From contig DIMS01000123.1 of NCBI GenBank assembly GCA_002425685.1, positions 367 to 23,602 of the forward strand: a stretch of 23,236 nt of DNA, given 5' to 3'. The notes below the pieces were generated by a model. The model searched no databases. It saw only the letters and a list, made by a program, of their open reading frames with translations, and was not told where the DNA came from. The position numbers and the translations under genes were made by a program. Shown here in pieces: positions 6,667 through 13,196 of the stretch (within the stretch, counting starts at the first letter, position 1; every line of letters begins with the position of its first letter). This stretch comes from Synergistaceae bacterium UBA5560 (GTDB lineage: Bacteria; Synergistota; Synergistia; Synergistales; Aminiphilaceae).

Positions 6667-7878
6667 GTGTTTTGTCGAACCCGGGTGGTGTTGTTTCTTC
6701 TCGCGTTTCTCTGTGTTTCCTTCATCTTCGGACCTGAAACGGGGCTTGCGGTGACGAAGGGAGTCGATCCCGTCGGAGAAGGATGGATGTGGCAGATTGC
6801 GGTGATCCCGCCCTCCGAGGGGTGGAACTCTCCGCAAGGGGAGTCCGTGTGGATGGCCCTCTCCTTTGCGGCCGGGGAAGTCAACGAGAGCCACGGCGGA
6901 GTCAACGGCCACGATGTACGGTTTTTCCAGGTGACTCTTCCGGGGCGTGAGGATATTCCTCTGGATTTTCCCGGCTTGATTCGGGAATGGAAGACTCGCC
7001 GGGTGATCGCGGTGCTCAGTTTCGCCGACGACGAGACAACTCTTTCCCTGATACCCCTCTTGCGGGTTGAGGAAATGCCCCTGCTGTTGGCCTGGGGAGA
7101 ATGGCTCTCCCTCCGGAACGGTGACGGGCAACCCGAACCCTTCGTGTTCGCCCTGTCGCTCTTTCGTCGTTTCCGCATCGTGTCACTTGCGGAGGAACTC
7201 CGGCGTACCATGCCGGAGGGGGCGGGAATCGTCCTCGTCGCGGATCGACTGGATCCGGTGCTGGCTACATCGAGCGCTCTTCTGGACCGTCTTCTCCAGG
7301 ACCTGGGGTTTGTCCCTCTTCCCGTGTGGGTTGCGGGAGCGGGGGATAAGGATGTCCGGTTCCGTCTCCGCGAGGCGGAAAACGCTGGGGGCGAGATTCT
7401 CGTGAGCCTTCTGGACGTAATGGGAACACTCGACCTCTGGCGCCAGATCAGGGAAACCGGAAGTCCACTTACGATTTGGTACGGAGGAAGCATGAGCCCT
7501 TTTCTCGCGGATCGAAGAGGATTGGTGCTCAGCGATCAGGATGAGCCGCTCTCGAGGGATCCTTCGTTGCGCGGATTCAGGCTTCGCATCTGGGATGTCC
7601 TGCGGGTCCGCGTGGCCGATGCGGCACTTGCCGCCAGGGCCTACGCACTTGCCCGCTGGTTTCTTTGCGGACTGGGAGAGACGCCTCCCTCGGATATCGC
7701 CAGGCTTCCGGAACGGCTTGGAAACGCGACTGGTATTCCCTTCGGGGAGGAAATTCTTTCCATCGATCCCGCCACGCATCGTCCCCGGGAAAGAAAGGTC
7801 GCTGTTCTGGAAAGTGATGGAGCAGGGTGGTTTTTGCGACGGATCGTTTCCGTTCCGTCCGGTGCTTTTCCGGAGTAA
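6667..7878 (+). CDS. Type 1 periplasmic binding-fold protein (branched-chain amino-acid receptor-like)
   Basis: The 403-residue protein begins with a signal peptide (MFCRTR, then a hydrophobic core, with likely cleavage near ETGLA) and has no proper lipobox, so it is probably secreted to the periplasm. The body resembles LivJ-type receptors: IAVIPPSEG with GESVWMALSFAAGEVN, then alternating strand and helix segments such as RRVIAVLSFADDETTLSLIPLL, GAGIVLVADRLDP and GEILVSLLDVMGTLDLWRQI. It starts with GTG at 6667, seven bases after AGGAGG. No permease or ATPase subunit is adjacent, so it may be an orphan receptor that feeds another transporter or a sensing function. Similarity to the fold is judged from pattern only. 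It could equally be annotated as a hypothetical ABC substrate-binding protein. Confidence 0.65.
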   Translation: MFCRTRVVLFLLAFLCVSFIFGPETGLAVTKGVDPVGEGWMWQIAVIPPSEGWNSPQGESVWMALSFAAGEVNESHGGVNGHDVRFFQVTLPGREDIPLDFPGLIREWKTRRVIAVLSFADDETTLSLIPLLRVEEMPLLLAWGEWLSLRNGDGQPEPFVFALSLFRRFRIVSLAEELRRTMPEGAGIVLVADRLDPVLATSSALLDRLLQDLGFVPLPVWVAGAGDKDVRFRLREAENAGGEILVSLLDVMGTLDLWRQIRETGSPLTIWYGGSMSPFLADRRGLVLSDQDEPLSRDPSLRGFRLRIWDVLRVRVADAALAARAYALARWFLCGLGETPPSDIARLPERLGNATGIPFGEEILSIDPATHRPRERKVAVLESDGAGWFLRRIVSVPSGAFPE

Positions 7879-8042
7879 TCCACCTCTACCCTCTACCGGA
7901 AAAATGACACGGCTCCGTAGACATTCATGAGCACATTGTCCGTGCGAAAGCGAAGAGCGGAAAAAGACAGGGAGACGAAGATCTCGTGATATGGTACTAT
8001 ATGTGAAGCGAGGCACAATATTACCCGCAGGGGGGATTCCGT
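7879..8042 (+). other. Intergenic region before the DRTGG cassette
   Basis: This 164-bp gap has an 8-bp inverted repeat TTTTCCGG / CCGGAAAA (7866-7873 and 7896-7903) around the binding-protein stop codon. It lacks a T tail on the plus strand, so it is a poor terminator. The best promoter trace is an extended -10 TGATATGGT around 7987-7995 followed by TACTAT, with no good -35 box. AGGGGGG precedes the next ATG. Confidence 0.3.
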
Positions 8043-8417
8043 ATGAACCTGAAAACCGTGGCAGAATTGCTCGGAGCCGACGTGCTCTGCATTTCCGGGT
8101 GCTTGGAGGAAGTGGAGGTGGATCATGCGTACGCGGCGGATCTCATGAGCGATGTTCTTGCCTTTGCATGCCCCGGCTCACTCTTACTCACGGGGCTCAC
8201 CAACGTGCAGATCATCCGTACCGCCCAGATGCTCGATATTCCTGCGGTTGTCTTCGTCCGAGGAAAGCGCCCTCAGGAAGAGGTGGTGAAGCTTGCCGGG
8301 CAGGTAGGAATGTCTCTTCTGGTTTCCACTAAAAGCATGTACGAGACCTGTGGCCTTCTCTACAAAACCGGTGTTTTTCCCTGCGATATTCCTGAGCGGG
8401 GAGGGGAATCCTCTTGA
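8043..8417 (+). CDS. DRTGG domain protein (first of two)
   Basis: The 124-residue protein matches the DRTGG domain (PF07085), a small fold found beside CBS domains and in hydrogenase-linked gene clusters and thought to bind a regulatory ligand. Characteristic features are the N-terminal MNLKTVAELLGADVL, a DLMSDVLAF helix, LLLTGLTNVQIIRTAQMLDIPAVVFVRGK and a C-terminal ETCGLLYKTG. The central and C-terminal halves align with the second DRTGG gene at 10194, including DLMSDVL / DLLSHVM, IPAVVFV / IPCVILA and CGLLY / CGKLW, so the two are paralogues. The ATG at 8043 follows AGGGGGG. The stop shares bases with the TTG start of the kinase gene, indicating translational coupling. The function is regulatory by context only. 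Confidence 0.82.
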   Translation: MNLKTVAELLGADVLCISGCLEEVEVDHAYAADLMSDVLAFACPGSLLLTGLTNVQIIRTAQMLDIPAVVFVRGKRPQEEVVKLAGQVGMSLLVSTKSMYETCGLLYKTGVFPCDIPERGGESS

Positions 8418-8881
8418 CCGACCCGTATGTGGTGGAGTTCACGGTCGAGGGAGAGGATTTTCTCGCCGCAGGCGAGGCGTCGAACAACATCAAGGAGACA
8501 TTGAAGATGCTCGGTGTTCCGTCAAGCATCTGCCGGAGGGCGGCGGTGATCACCTACGAGGCGGAGATGAATCTTGTCATTCATGCCCGGGGTGGTACAC
8601 TTCGTGCGGAGATTACCCATGAGCGGATCGAGCTCACTGCGCGTGACGAAGGGCCCGGCATTGCGGATGTGAATCTGGCCATGCGCGAGGGGTACTCCAC
8701 GGCACCGGATCACGTGAGGGAACTCGGGTTCGGTGCGGGCATGGGGTTGCCGAACATCAAGCGCAACGCGGACACGTTGCACATCAATTCCGTCGTCGGA
8801 AAGGGGACGGAGCTTCGTGCCGTCATTCATTTCGATGGAGAAGACTCCTCGGGAGGTGGAAAAAGGAGGGCAATGTTGTGA
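8414..8881 (+). CDS. Anti-sigma-factor-type ATP-binding protein (HATPase_c, RsbT/RsbW-like)
   Basis: The 155-residue protein is a stand-alone GHKL ATPase domain of the serine-kinase / anti-sigma type. The N box is EAEMNLVIHA with N53, the G1 box is DEGPGIAD from D78, and the G2 box is GFGAGMGLPNIKRNAD around residues 105-120. Relatives phosphorylate an anti-sigma-factor antagonist or bind a sigma factor directly. No such partner is encoded nearby, so the target may be a protein of this cassette. The start is TTG at 8414, overlapping the previous stop as TTGA, with a GGGGAGGGG ribosome binding site. The 3' end overlaps the next start as GTGA. The charged, glycine-rich C-terminal tail (residues about 142-155) encodes the next gene's AAAGGAGGG ribosome site. 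Confidence 0.85.
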   Translation: MTDPYVVEFTVEGEDFLAAGEASNNIKETLKMLGVPSSICRRAAVITYEAEMNLVIHARGGTLRAEITHERIELTARDEGPGIADVNLAMREGYSTAPDHVRELGFGAGMGLPNIKRNADTLHINSVVGKGTELRAVIHFDGEDSSGGGKRRAML

Positions 8882-10197
8882 TTTCAGGCGTCAAGATTCT
8901 GGATTCCGTGTGTAAGGGATGTGTGAACTGCATCAAGTCCTGTCCTACCGAAGCGATCCGCGTGATGGACGGACTCGTACACATTATCCCTGAATTGTGC
9001 ATCAGTTGTGGAGAGTGCTTGCGTACCTGTCGAGAAAAGGCTCTCGGCCTCGATGAGGATGACTGGGGTGTCCTTCGTGCTTACGGCTCCCCGCTCCTTT
9101 TGGCAGATCCTACGTTTTATGTGCAGTTCGGTAGTTACTGGCGGCCTTCTCTTGTTCGCGAGGCGTTGCTGGGAGTCTGGGGTGTCGAGGATCTCGCGGA
9201 GGAGATGAGCGTTGCCTTCGACCTGGTGGCTTATGCGAATTGCCGTACTGTCGAGGAGACACCGCCCGACCGGCTTCCGCTTATTTCCACCTATTGCCCG
9301 GCCATGATCCGTCTCATCAGGGCGCGTTTTCCTGAACTTCTGGGGCACTTGATTCCCTCGGAATCGCCCTTGGAGGTTGCCGCGCTTCTCCATCGAAAGA
9401 GCAAGGGGGATGTCCGTCCTGTCACCCTGGCCGCTCCCTGCCCGGCGAAAATAGCCATGGTCCGGGAACCCGTGGGAAGAGAAACGAGCATCGTCACTCA
9501 CGCGGTATCCGTCCGTCGTGTGGTTCGAGATCTTCTCGCCGCCGGTTCCAGGGTGGAGCGGGATGTCCCCGCCCTGGAGAACAAACGGTGGATTCTCTGG
9601 GGGCTCCGTGGAGGAGAGTCGCGGCACATGGCGCAGTTTTCCCGGCGTCGTCCCTTGCGGACGCTTGCGGTATCTGGATTGCGCAATAGCCTTGATCTTT
9701 TGCGGGAGCTGGAGTTGGGGCGTCTTCAAAACATTGACTTCGTGGAATGCCGTATCTGTGACCTGGGGTGTATCGGAGGAATCGGTAATGCGGAATCACG
9801 GTTTCTCGCCCATCTCCGCCTGAAGAACCTTCCCCAGAAATGGCGTCTTTCTCCCGAGGAGAAAAAGACCGTGGAGGATCTTTACGAAAGCGGCATCTGG
9901 AGGCTCGAGAAGGCTGTCGAGCCGCTGGAAAGACTGCCGCTTGGGGAGGACCTCGCGGAATCCATGGCCAAGCTGAAGCGGCTCAAGTCCATCTACGCGG
10001 AACTGCCCCATCTCGATTGCGGCGCCTGTGGACGTCCCTCCTGTCACGCGCTGGCGGAGGATATCGTCCGGGGCGATGCGGAGATGACGGACTGCGTTTT
10101 CAAACTGCGGGATCGTATTGCCTCCCTGGCGGAGGAAATCACGAGTCTCTCGAAGAATGTCCCCCACACACTGCGGACGAGGAGCGACGAACGATGA
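8878..10197 (+). CDS. [FeFe]-hydrogenase-like iron-sulfur protein, probably sensory (HydS-like)
   Basis: The 439-residue protein has an N-terminal double ferredoxin domain (C12, C15, C18, C22 and C41, C44, C47, C51). A hydrogenase large-subunit-like core follows (about residues 80-320), then a C-terminal Fe-S domain, DCGACGRPSCHAL, with C381, C384, C389 and C406. In the core the three H-cluster motifs are altered: STYCP (C140) for TSCCP, APCPAK (C188, K191) for MPCxxK, and ECRICDLGCIGG (C294, C298) for the third. All four cysteines equivalent to the cubane ligands remain, but the proton-relay Cys is Tyr139 and the usual Met residues are gone. This pattern fits a redox or hydrogen sensor more than a catalyst. 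The PAS domain seen in many HydS proteins is absent. GTG start at 8878, behind AAAGGAGGG, overlaps the kinase stop by 4 bases. Confidence 0.85.
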   Translation: MISGVKILDSVCKGCVNCIKSCPTEAIRVMDGLVHIIPELCISCGECLRTCREKALGLDEDDWGVLRAYGSPLLLADPTFYVQFGSYWRPSLVREALLGVWGVEDLAEEMSVAFDLVAYANCRTVEETPPDRLPLISTYCPAMIRLIRARFPELLGHLIPSESPLEVAALLHRKSKGDVRPVTLAAPCPAKIAMVREPVGRETSIVTHAVSVRRVVRDLLAAGSRVERDVPALENKRWILWGLRGGESRHMAQFSRRRPLRTLAVSGLRNSLDLLRELELGRLQNIDFVECRICDLGCIGGIGNAESRFLAHLRLKNLPQKWRLSPEEKKTVEDLYESGIWRLEKAVEPLERLPLGEDLAESMAKLKRLKSIYAELPHLDCGACGRPSCHALAEDIVRGDAEMTDCVFKLRDRIASLAEEITSLSKNVPHTLRTRSDER

Positions 10198-10529
10198 CCA
10201 TCGGAGAGATTCTTTTTCATCTCGGTGCGGACGTGGCGAATATTGGAGACGGGGAGCGGGAGGTGACCAGAGGAATCGTGGGCGACCTCCTGAGCCATGT
10301 CATGGGTACGGCTCCGGAGAATGCCCTGTGGATAACGATCCATGGCCATCTGAACGTTGCTGCCGTGGCGGTCCTGCGGGAAATCCCCTGTGTGATCCTT
10401 GCGGGAGGCAGAACACCGAGCCCTGAGTTCCTCGAACGCTGTTGCACTGAGGGCATCGCTGTGGGGTTGGTGAAGGATGCCGCTTTCGATGTCTGCGGGA
10501 AGCTGTGGGAGATCGGCCTGAGGGGTTGA
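10194..10529 (+). CDS. DRTGG domain protein (second of two)
   Basis: The 111-residue protein begins MTIGEILFHLGADVANIGDG and carries the same fold elements as the DRTGG protein at 8043: DLLSHVMG, a LWITIHGHLNVAAVAVL segment, IPCVILAGGRTP and DVCGKLWEIG at the end. The true start is the ATG at 10194 that overlaps the hydrogenase-like gene's TGA as ATGA; a much longer open frame upstream is only a shadow of that gene. It is shorter than the first copy and ends four bases before the PHP gene. The two copies flank the kinase and the iron-sulfur protein, which suggests they act as a pair, for example as ligand-sensing subunits of one complex. This is inference. Confidence 0.8.
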   Translation: MTIGEILFHLGADVANIGDGEREVTRGIVGDLLSHVMGTAPENALWITIHGHLNVAAVAVLREIPCVILAGGRTPSPEFLERCCTEGIAVGLVKDAAFDVCGKLWEIGLRG

Positions 10530-10533
10530 CGCC

Positions 10534-11460
10534 ATGGAGAGCGCCGGAACCGAAGGCCGTCGCACCCTATCGGAGTCGGAAACGAATGCTCCGGAGAGCG
10601 GACATTCGGTGAACCCTGGAGCGAGCACGTCTGCATTCGCGGGAGAAACGGCACCTCTGCTGCGGCGGTTTCGCACCGATCTGCATGTGCACTCCGTTCT
10701 CTCTCCCTGTGCGGAACTGGAAATGGGCGCGCCTGAGATCATCCAACGGGCCAGCAGGGAGGAAATCACTCTTCTGGCCCTCACGGACCATAATGCGGTG
10801 GCCAATGTTCCGGCCCTGATGGAGGCGGCGGAGGTCGAAAGGGAGAGGCTGCGTGTCTCCGGTACGGACGACGGGAGTATTCCCAGGATTCTCTGCGGTG
10901 TAGAAGTGCAGACCGAGGAGGATATCCACCTGGTGGCCCTCTTCCGGAGCGCGGAGGATGGCTTTGCCTTTCAGGAGTGGCTTTGGGAAGCTCTTCCCTC
11001 TCGTGCCAACGATCCTGACATTTTCGGGTATCAGTTGATCATCGACGGAAAAAACGCGGTGCTCGACCAGGTGGCAACGCTCCTCGTCCAGGGGGTTTCC
11101 CGCTCCGTGGAGGAGGTGATCGCGGAAATCCGCCACAGAGGAGGGCTTTCCTTCCTCGCGCATGTGGATCGTCCCGGCTTTTCCTACGTGGAGGTGCTCG
11201 GTCCCGTTCCGGAAGACCTTGCTGTGGATGCGGTGGAACTGTCCCGGCGTCTTTCCGCCGAAGAGGCGCTCGCCTGGAGAAGCCGGTTGGGAGCCAGAAC
11301 GATTCTCCGCTCTTCCGACGCGCACCGTCTTGAGGATCTCCGGCGGGAGCACTGTATGGAGCTTCTTCTCGCGGAGCCGACCTTCGATGAAGTTGCCCTC
11401 GCCCTGCGAAACGAGGCAGGGCGGCGCGTCCTCTGGCCCTGGGAGGAAACGCCGCCCTGA
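10534..11460 (+). CDS. PHP domain metallo-phosphoesterase
   Basis: The 308-residue protein has a PHP domain from about residue 47. Metal-binding motifs are DLHVHS (H51, H53), LTDHN (D85, H86), GVEVQTEEDIH (E124, H132), LAHVDRPG (H210) and SSDAH (D262, H264). The family includes histidinol phosphatases, 3',5'-nucleotide phosphatases and the RNase AM (YciV) type, to which the LHVHSxxSPC start is closest. The first 45 residues are polar, unconserved-looking and could mean a later true start, but no better start with a ribosome site is seen. It lies 4 bp after the second DRTGG gene, and PHP genes accompany this cassette in hydrogenase clusters of anaerobes. A role as the histidinol phosphatase missing from the neighbouring his operon is possible but less likely, since it is on the opposite strand. 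Confidence 0.82.
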   Translation: MESAGTEGRRTLSESETNAPESGHSVNPGASTSAFAGETAPLLRRFRTDLHVHSVLSPCAELEMGAPEIIQRASREEITLLALTDHNAVANVPALMEAAEVERERLRVSGTDDGSIPRILCGVEVQTEEDIHLVALFRSAEDGFAFQEWLWEALPSRANDPDIFGYQLIIDGKNAVLDQVATLLVQGVSRSVEEVIAEIRHRGGLSFLAHVDRPGFSYVEVLGPVPEDLAVDAVELSRRLSAEEALAWRSRLGARTILRSSDAHRLEDLRREHCMELLLAEPTFDEVALALRNEAGRRVLWPWEETPP

Positions 11461-11473
11461 TCAGTGTGATCAG
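11417..11473. terminator. Stem-loops between the convergent PHP and hisIE genes
   Basis: Two inverted repeats cover the end of the PHP gene and the 31-bp gap. One is a 10-bp pair, CAGGGCGGCG (11417-11426) with CGCCGCCCTG (11450-11459). The other is a 7-bp stem with a 3-base loop, CTGATCA / TGATCAG (11457-11473), over the PHP stop. Neither has a T tract, so they may terminate weakly or protect 3' ends of both convergent transcripts. Confidence 0.4.
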
Positions 11474-11491
11474 TGGTTCGATAAGGGGTTC

Positions 11492-12118
11492 TTACTTCGG
11501 CGCATGACGGGAGGCGAGTTCCCGCCAGAGTTCTTCGAGGGAGATGTCCAGGGCGAGGAGTCCCACCAGAAGGTGATACAGAAGATCCGACGCCTCGTAC
11601 ACCGCACCCTCGCGGTCCCGGAGTGCCACGGCGAGAGAGGTTTCCAGGCCTTCCTCGCCGATTTTCTGTGCCACCCGGGGGATGCCTTTACCAAGAAGGC
11701 GGGCGGTGTAACTTTCCTCGGGTGAATCGTTCTTTCGCTTCTGCAGATAGCGCCAGAGGGTTCCGAGAAAGGCGGGATCTCCCGGGGGCGTCCCCCAGAG
11801 AGGGTTGTGAAAGCAGCTTTCCTTTCCCGTGTGACACGCCGGTCCCGCCGGTTCCACAAGTGCCAGGAGCGTGTCTCCGTCGCAGTCCGCCCGAAGCTCC
11901 CGGAGCCGCTGCGTGTTTCCACTGGTCTCTCCTTTGTGCCATCTCTCTCCGCGGGATCGGCTGAAAAAGATCATTTCTCCCGTCGCGACGGTCTCTTCGA
12001 GCGCCACACGATCCGCCCAGGCCATCATGAGTACTTTTCCGGAAAGGGCGTCCTGGACGATGACCGGGATGAGTCCCTTTTCGTCAAAATGCAGTGTGTC
12101 CCAATGTAAAGTCGTCAT
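11492..12118 (-). CDS. hisIE: Bifunctional phosphoribosyl-AMP cyclohydrolase / phosphoribosyl-ATP pyrophosphohydrolase
   Basis: The 208-residue fusion carries out steps 2 and 3 of histidine synthesis. The HisI half (to about residue 112) shows GLIPVIVQDA, FFSRSRGERWHKGETSGNTQ, the metal site ADCDGDTLL and the ACHTGKESCF cysteines. The HisE half has EESYTARLL, KIGEEGLETSLA and the C-terminal LYHLLVGLLAL helix. The ATG at 12118 is preferred over one nine bases upstream (12127), because AAAGGA is ten bases from the former and almost touching the latter. It is the last his gene, separated from hisF by 304 bp, so it may have its own promoter. It is convergent with the PHP gene. Confidence 0.95.
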   Translation of the reverse strand: MTTLHWDTLHFDEKGLIPVIVQDALSGKVLMMAWADRVALEETVATGEMIFFSRSRGERWHKGETSGNTQRLRELRADCDGDTLLALVEPAGPACHTGKESCFHNPLWGTPPGDPAFLGTLWRYLQKRKNDSPEESYTARLLGKGIPRVAQKIGEEGLETSLAVALRDREGAVYEASDLLYHLLVGLLALDISLEELWRELASRHAPK

Positions 12119-12422
12119 GAGGTTCATTTCCTTTCATCGCGGATTCTCCACGGAAACCCTGCATAACCTGCTTTCCCGTGGTATGCTTTTTATCCAGGAT
12201 ATCCGGATAGAGAAGTGTGCCGGTCTTGGTTTAGCACGTCAAGCGCAACCGCGTGGTGCCCTCTCGCGAGAGACCTCCGCTGGGGTGCTCCAACCGAGGC
12301 GTTTTCACGGTCTTCTTGTCGCGAAGCGCTGCGTTCTCTCCCGCTCTTCCCGAGCGAGAAGCCGAATGTCCTTTCCTTTTGGGAGGAACTCCAGAAGCTT
12401 CCCGACCCGTCAGTGTTCCCGT
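12119..12422 (-). promoter_or_regulatory. 304-bp gap between hisF and hisIE
   Basis: No supported gene lies here. On the minus strand a weak promoter can be drawn: TTGACG (12237-12242), 17 bp, CACACT (12214-12219), the -10 box being poor. Upstream of it lies a 12-bp palindrome. A 9-bp stem with two G-U pairs (12338-12346 with 12352-12360) closes a 5-base loop but lacks a T tract. An ATCC/GGAT-rich repeat lies near 12191-12209. All other genes of the operon overlap, so this break stands out. Confidence 0.4.
12261..12272. promoter_or_regulatory. 12-bp perfect palindrome upstream of hisIE
   Basis: CTCTCGCGAGAG is a perfect inverted repeat about 20 bp upstream of the candidate -35 box for hisIE. 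It could be an operator or activator site. No matching regulator is recognised. Confidence 0.35.
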
Positions 12423-13196
12423 TCAGGCGTTTGCCTCGCCGTTTTCCAGCCTCACGGCAAATCCCTTCCGCCGGAGCGCTTCCTTCACTTGGGAGATGCG
12501 GAGATGTCCGTAGTGAAAGATCGACGCGGCGAGCACCGCATCGGCTCCCGCCGCGAGAGCGTCAGCCAGATGTTCCGTCGTGCCGGCGCCTCCCGAGGCA
12601 ATGACGGGAACCCGAACGGCTCGGGTCACGGCGGCGAGCAGTTCCGTGTCGTATCCCGCAGTGGTGCCGTCACGGTCCATGGAAGTGAGGAGAATTTCGC
12701 CTGCGCCGAGCCGTGCGCCTTCCCGGATCCATTCGAGGCAGTCCATGCCGGTGGCGGTTCTGCCACCCTCCACGTACACCTCCCAGGAGTCGCTCTTTTT
12801 TCGGACATCCACGGCGAGAACCACTGCCTGTCTTCCGAGGACACGTGCGCAGGCGGTGAGGAGATCCGGGGTGCGTACCGCGGCGGTGTTGACGGAGACC
12901 TTGTCCGCACCGAGGCCGACGATCTCCACCGCATCCTCCGGCGTGGAAATGCCTCCCCCCACGGTGAAGGGAATGGAGAGACGGTCTGCAACGGCGGTGA
13001 CCCAGTCGCGCATGGTCTTGCGCCGTTCCGTCGAAGCGGAGATGTCGAGGAAGACGAGTTCGTCCGCTCCCTCTTCCATGTACAGGGCCGCGAGCGTCGC
13101 AGGGTCCCCCGCATCTCGGAGATCGACGAAATTGACGCCCTTTACCACCCTGCCGTTCTTCACGTCCAGGCAGGGAATCACCCGGGACGTCAGCAT
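12423..13196 (-). CDS. hisF: Imidazole glycerol phosphate synthase cyclase subunit
   Basis: The 257-residue (beta/alpha)8 barrel has the two catalytic aspartates at their standard positions, D11 in IPCLDVKNGRVVKG and D130 in LAVDVRKK. The phosphate-binding loops FTVGGGIST, SVNTAAV and VIASGGAGT are intact. With HisH it converts PRFAR and ammonia to IGP and AICAR. The ATG at 13196 overlaps the hisA 3' end by 7 bp; a longer open frame upstream is a shadow of hisA. The 304-bp non-coding gap follows its stop. Confidence 0.96.
   Translation of the reverse strand: MLTSRVIPCLDVKNGRVVKGVNFVDLRDAGDPATLAALYMEEGADELVFLDISASTERRKTMRDWVTAVADRLSIPFTVGGGISTPEDAVEIVGLGADKVSVNTAAVRTPDLLTACARVLGRQAVVLAVDVRKKSDSWEVYVEGGRTATGMDCLEWIREGARLGAGEILLTSMDRDGTTAGYDTELLAAVTRAVRVPVIASGGAGTTEHLADALAAGADAVLAASIFHYGHLRISQVKEALRRKGFAVRLENGEANA

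Noticed and set aside
12241..12262. A T-box-like AACCGCG-TGG sequence near hisIE
   Set aside because: It is on the wrong strand for hisIE and lacks the preceding GGTGG of the T-box antiterminator; no specifier stem is seen.
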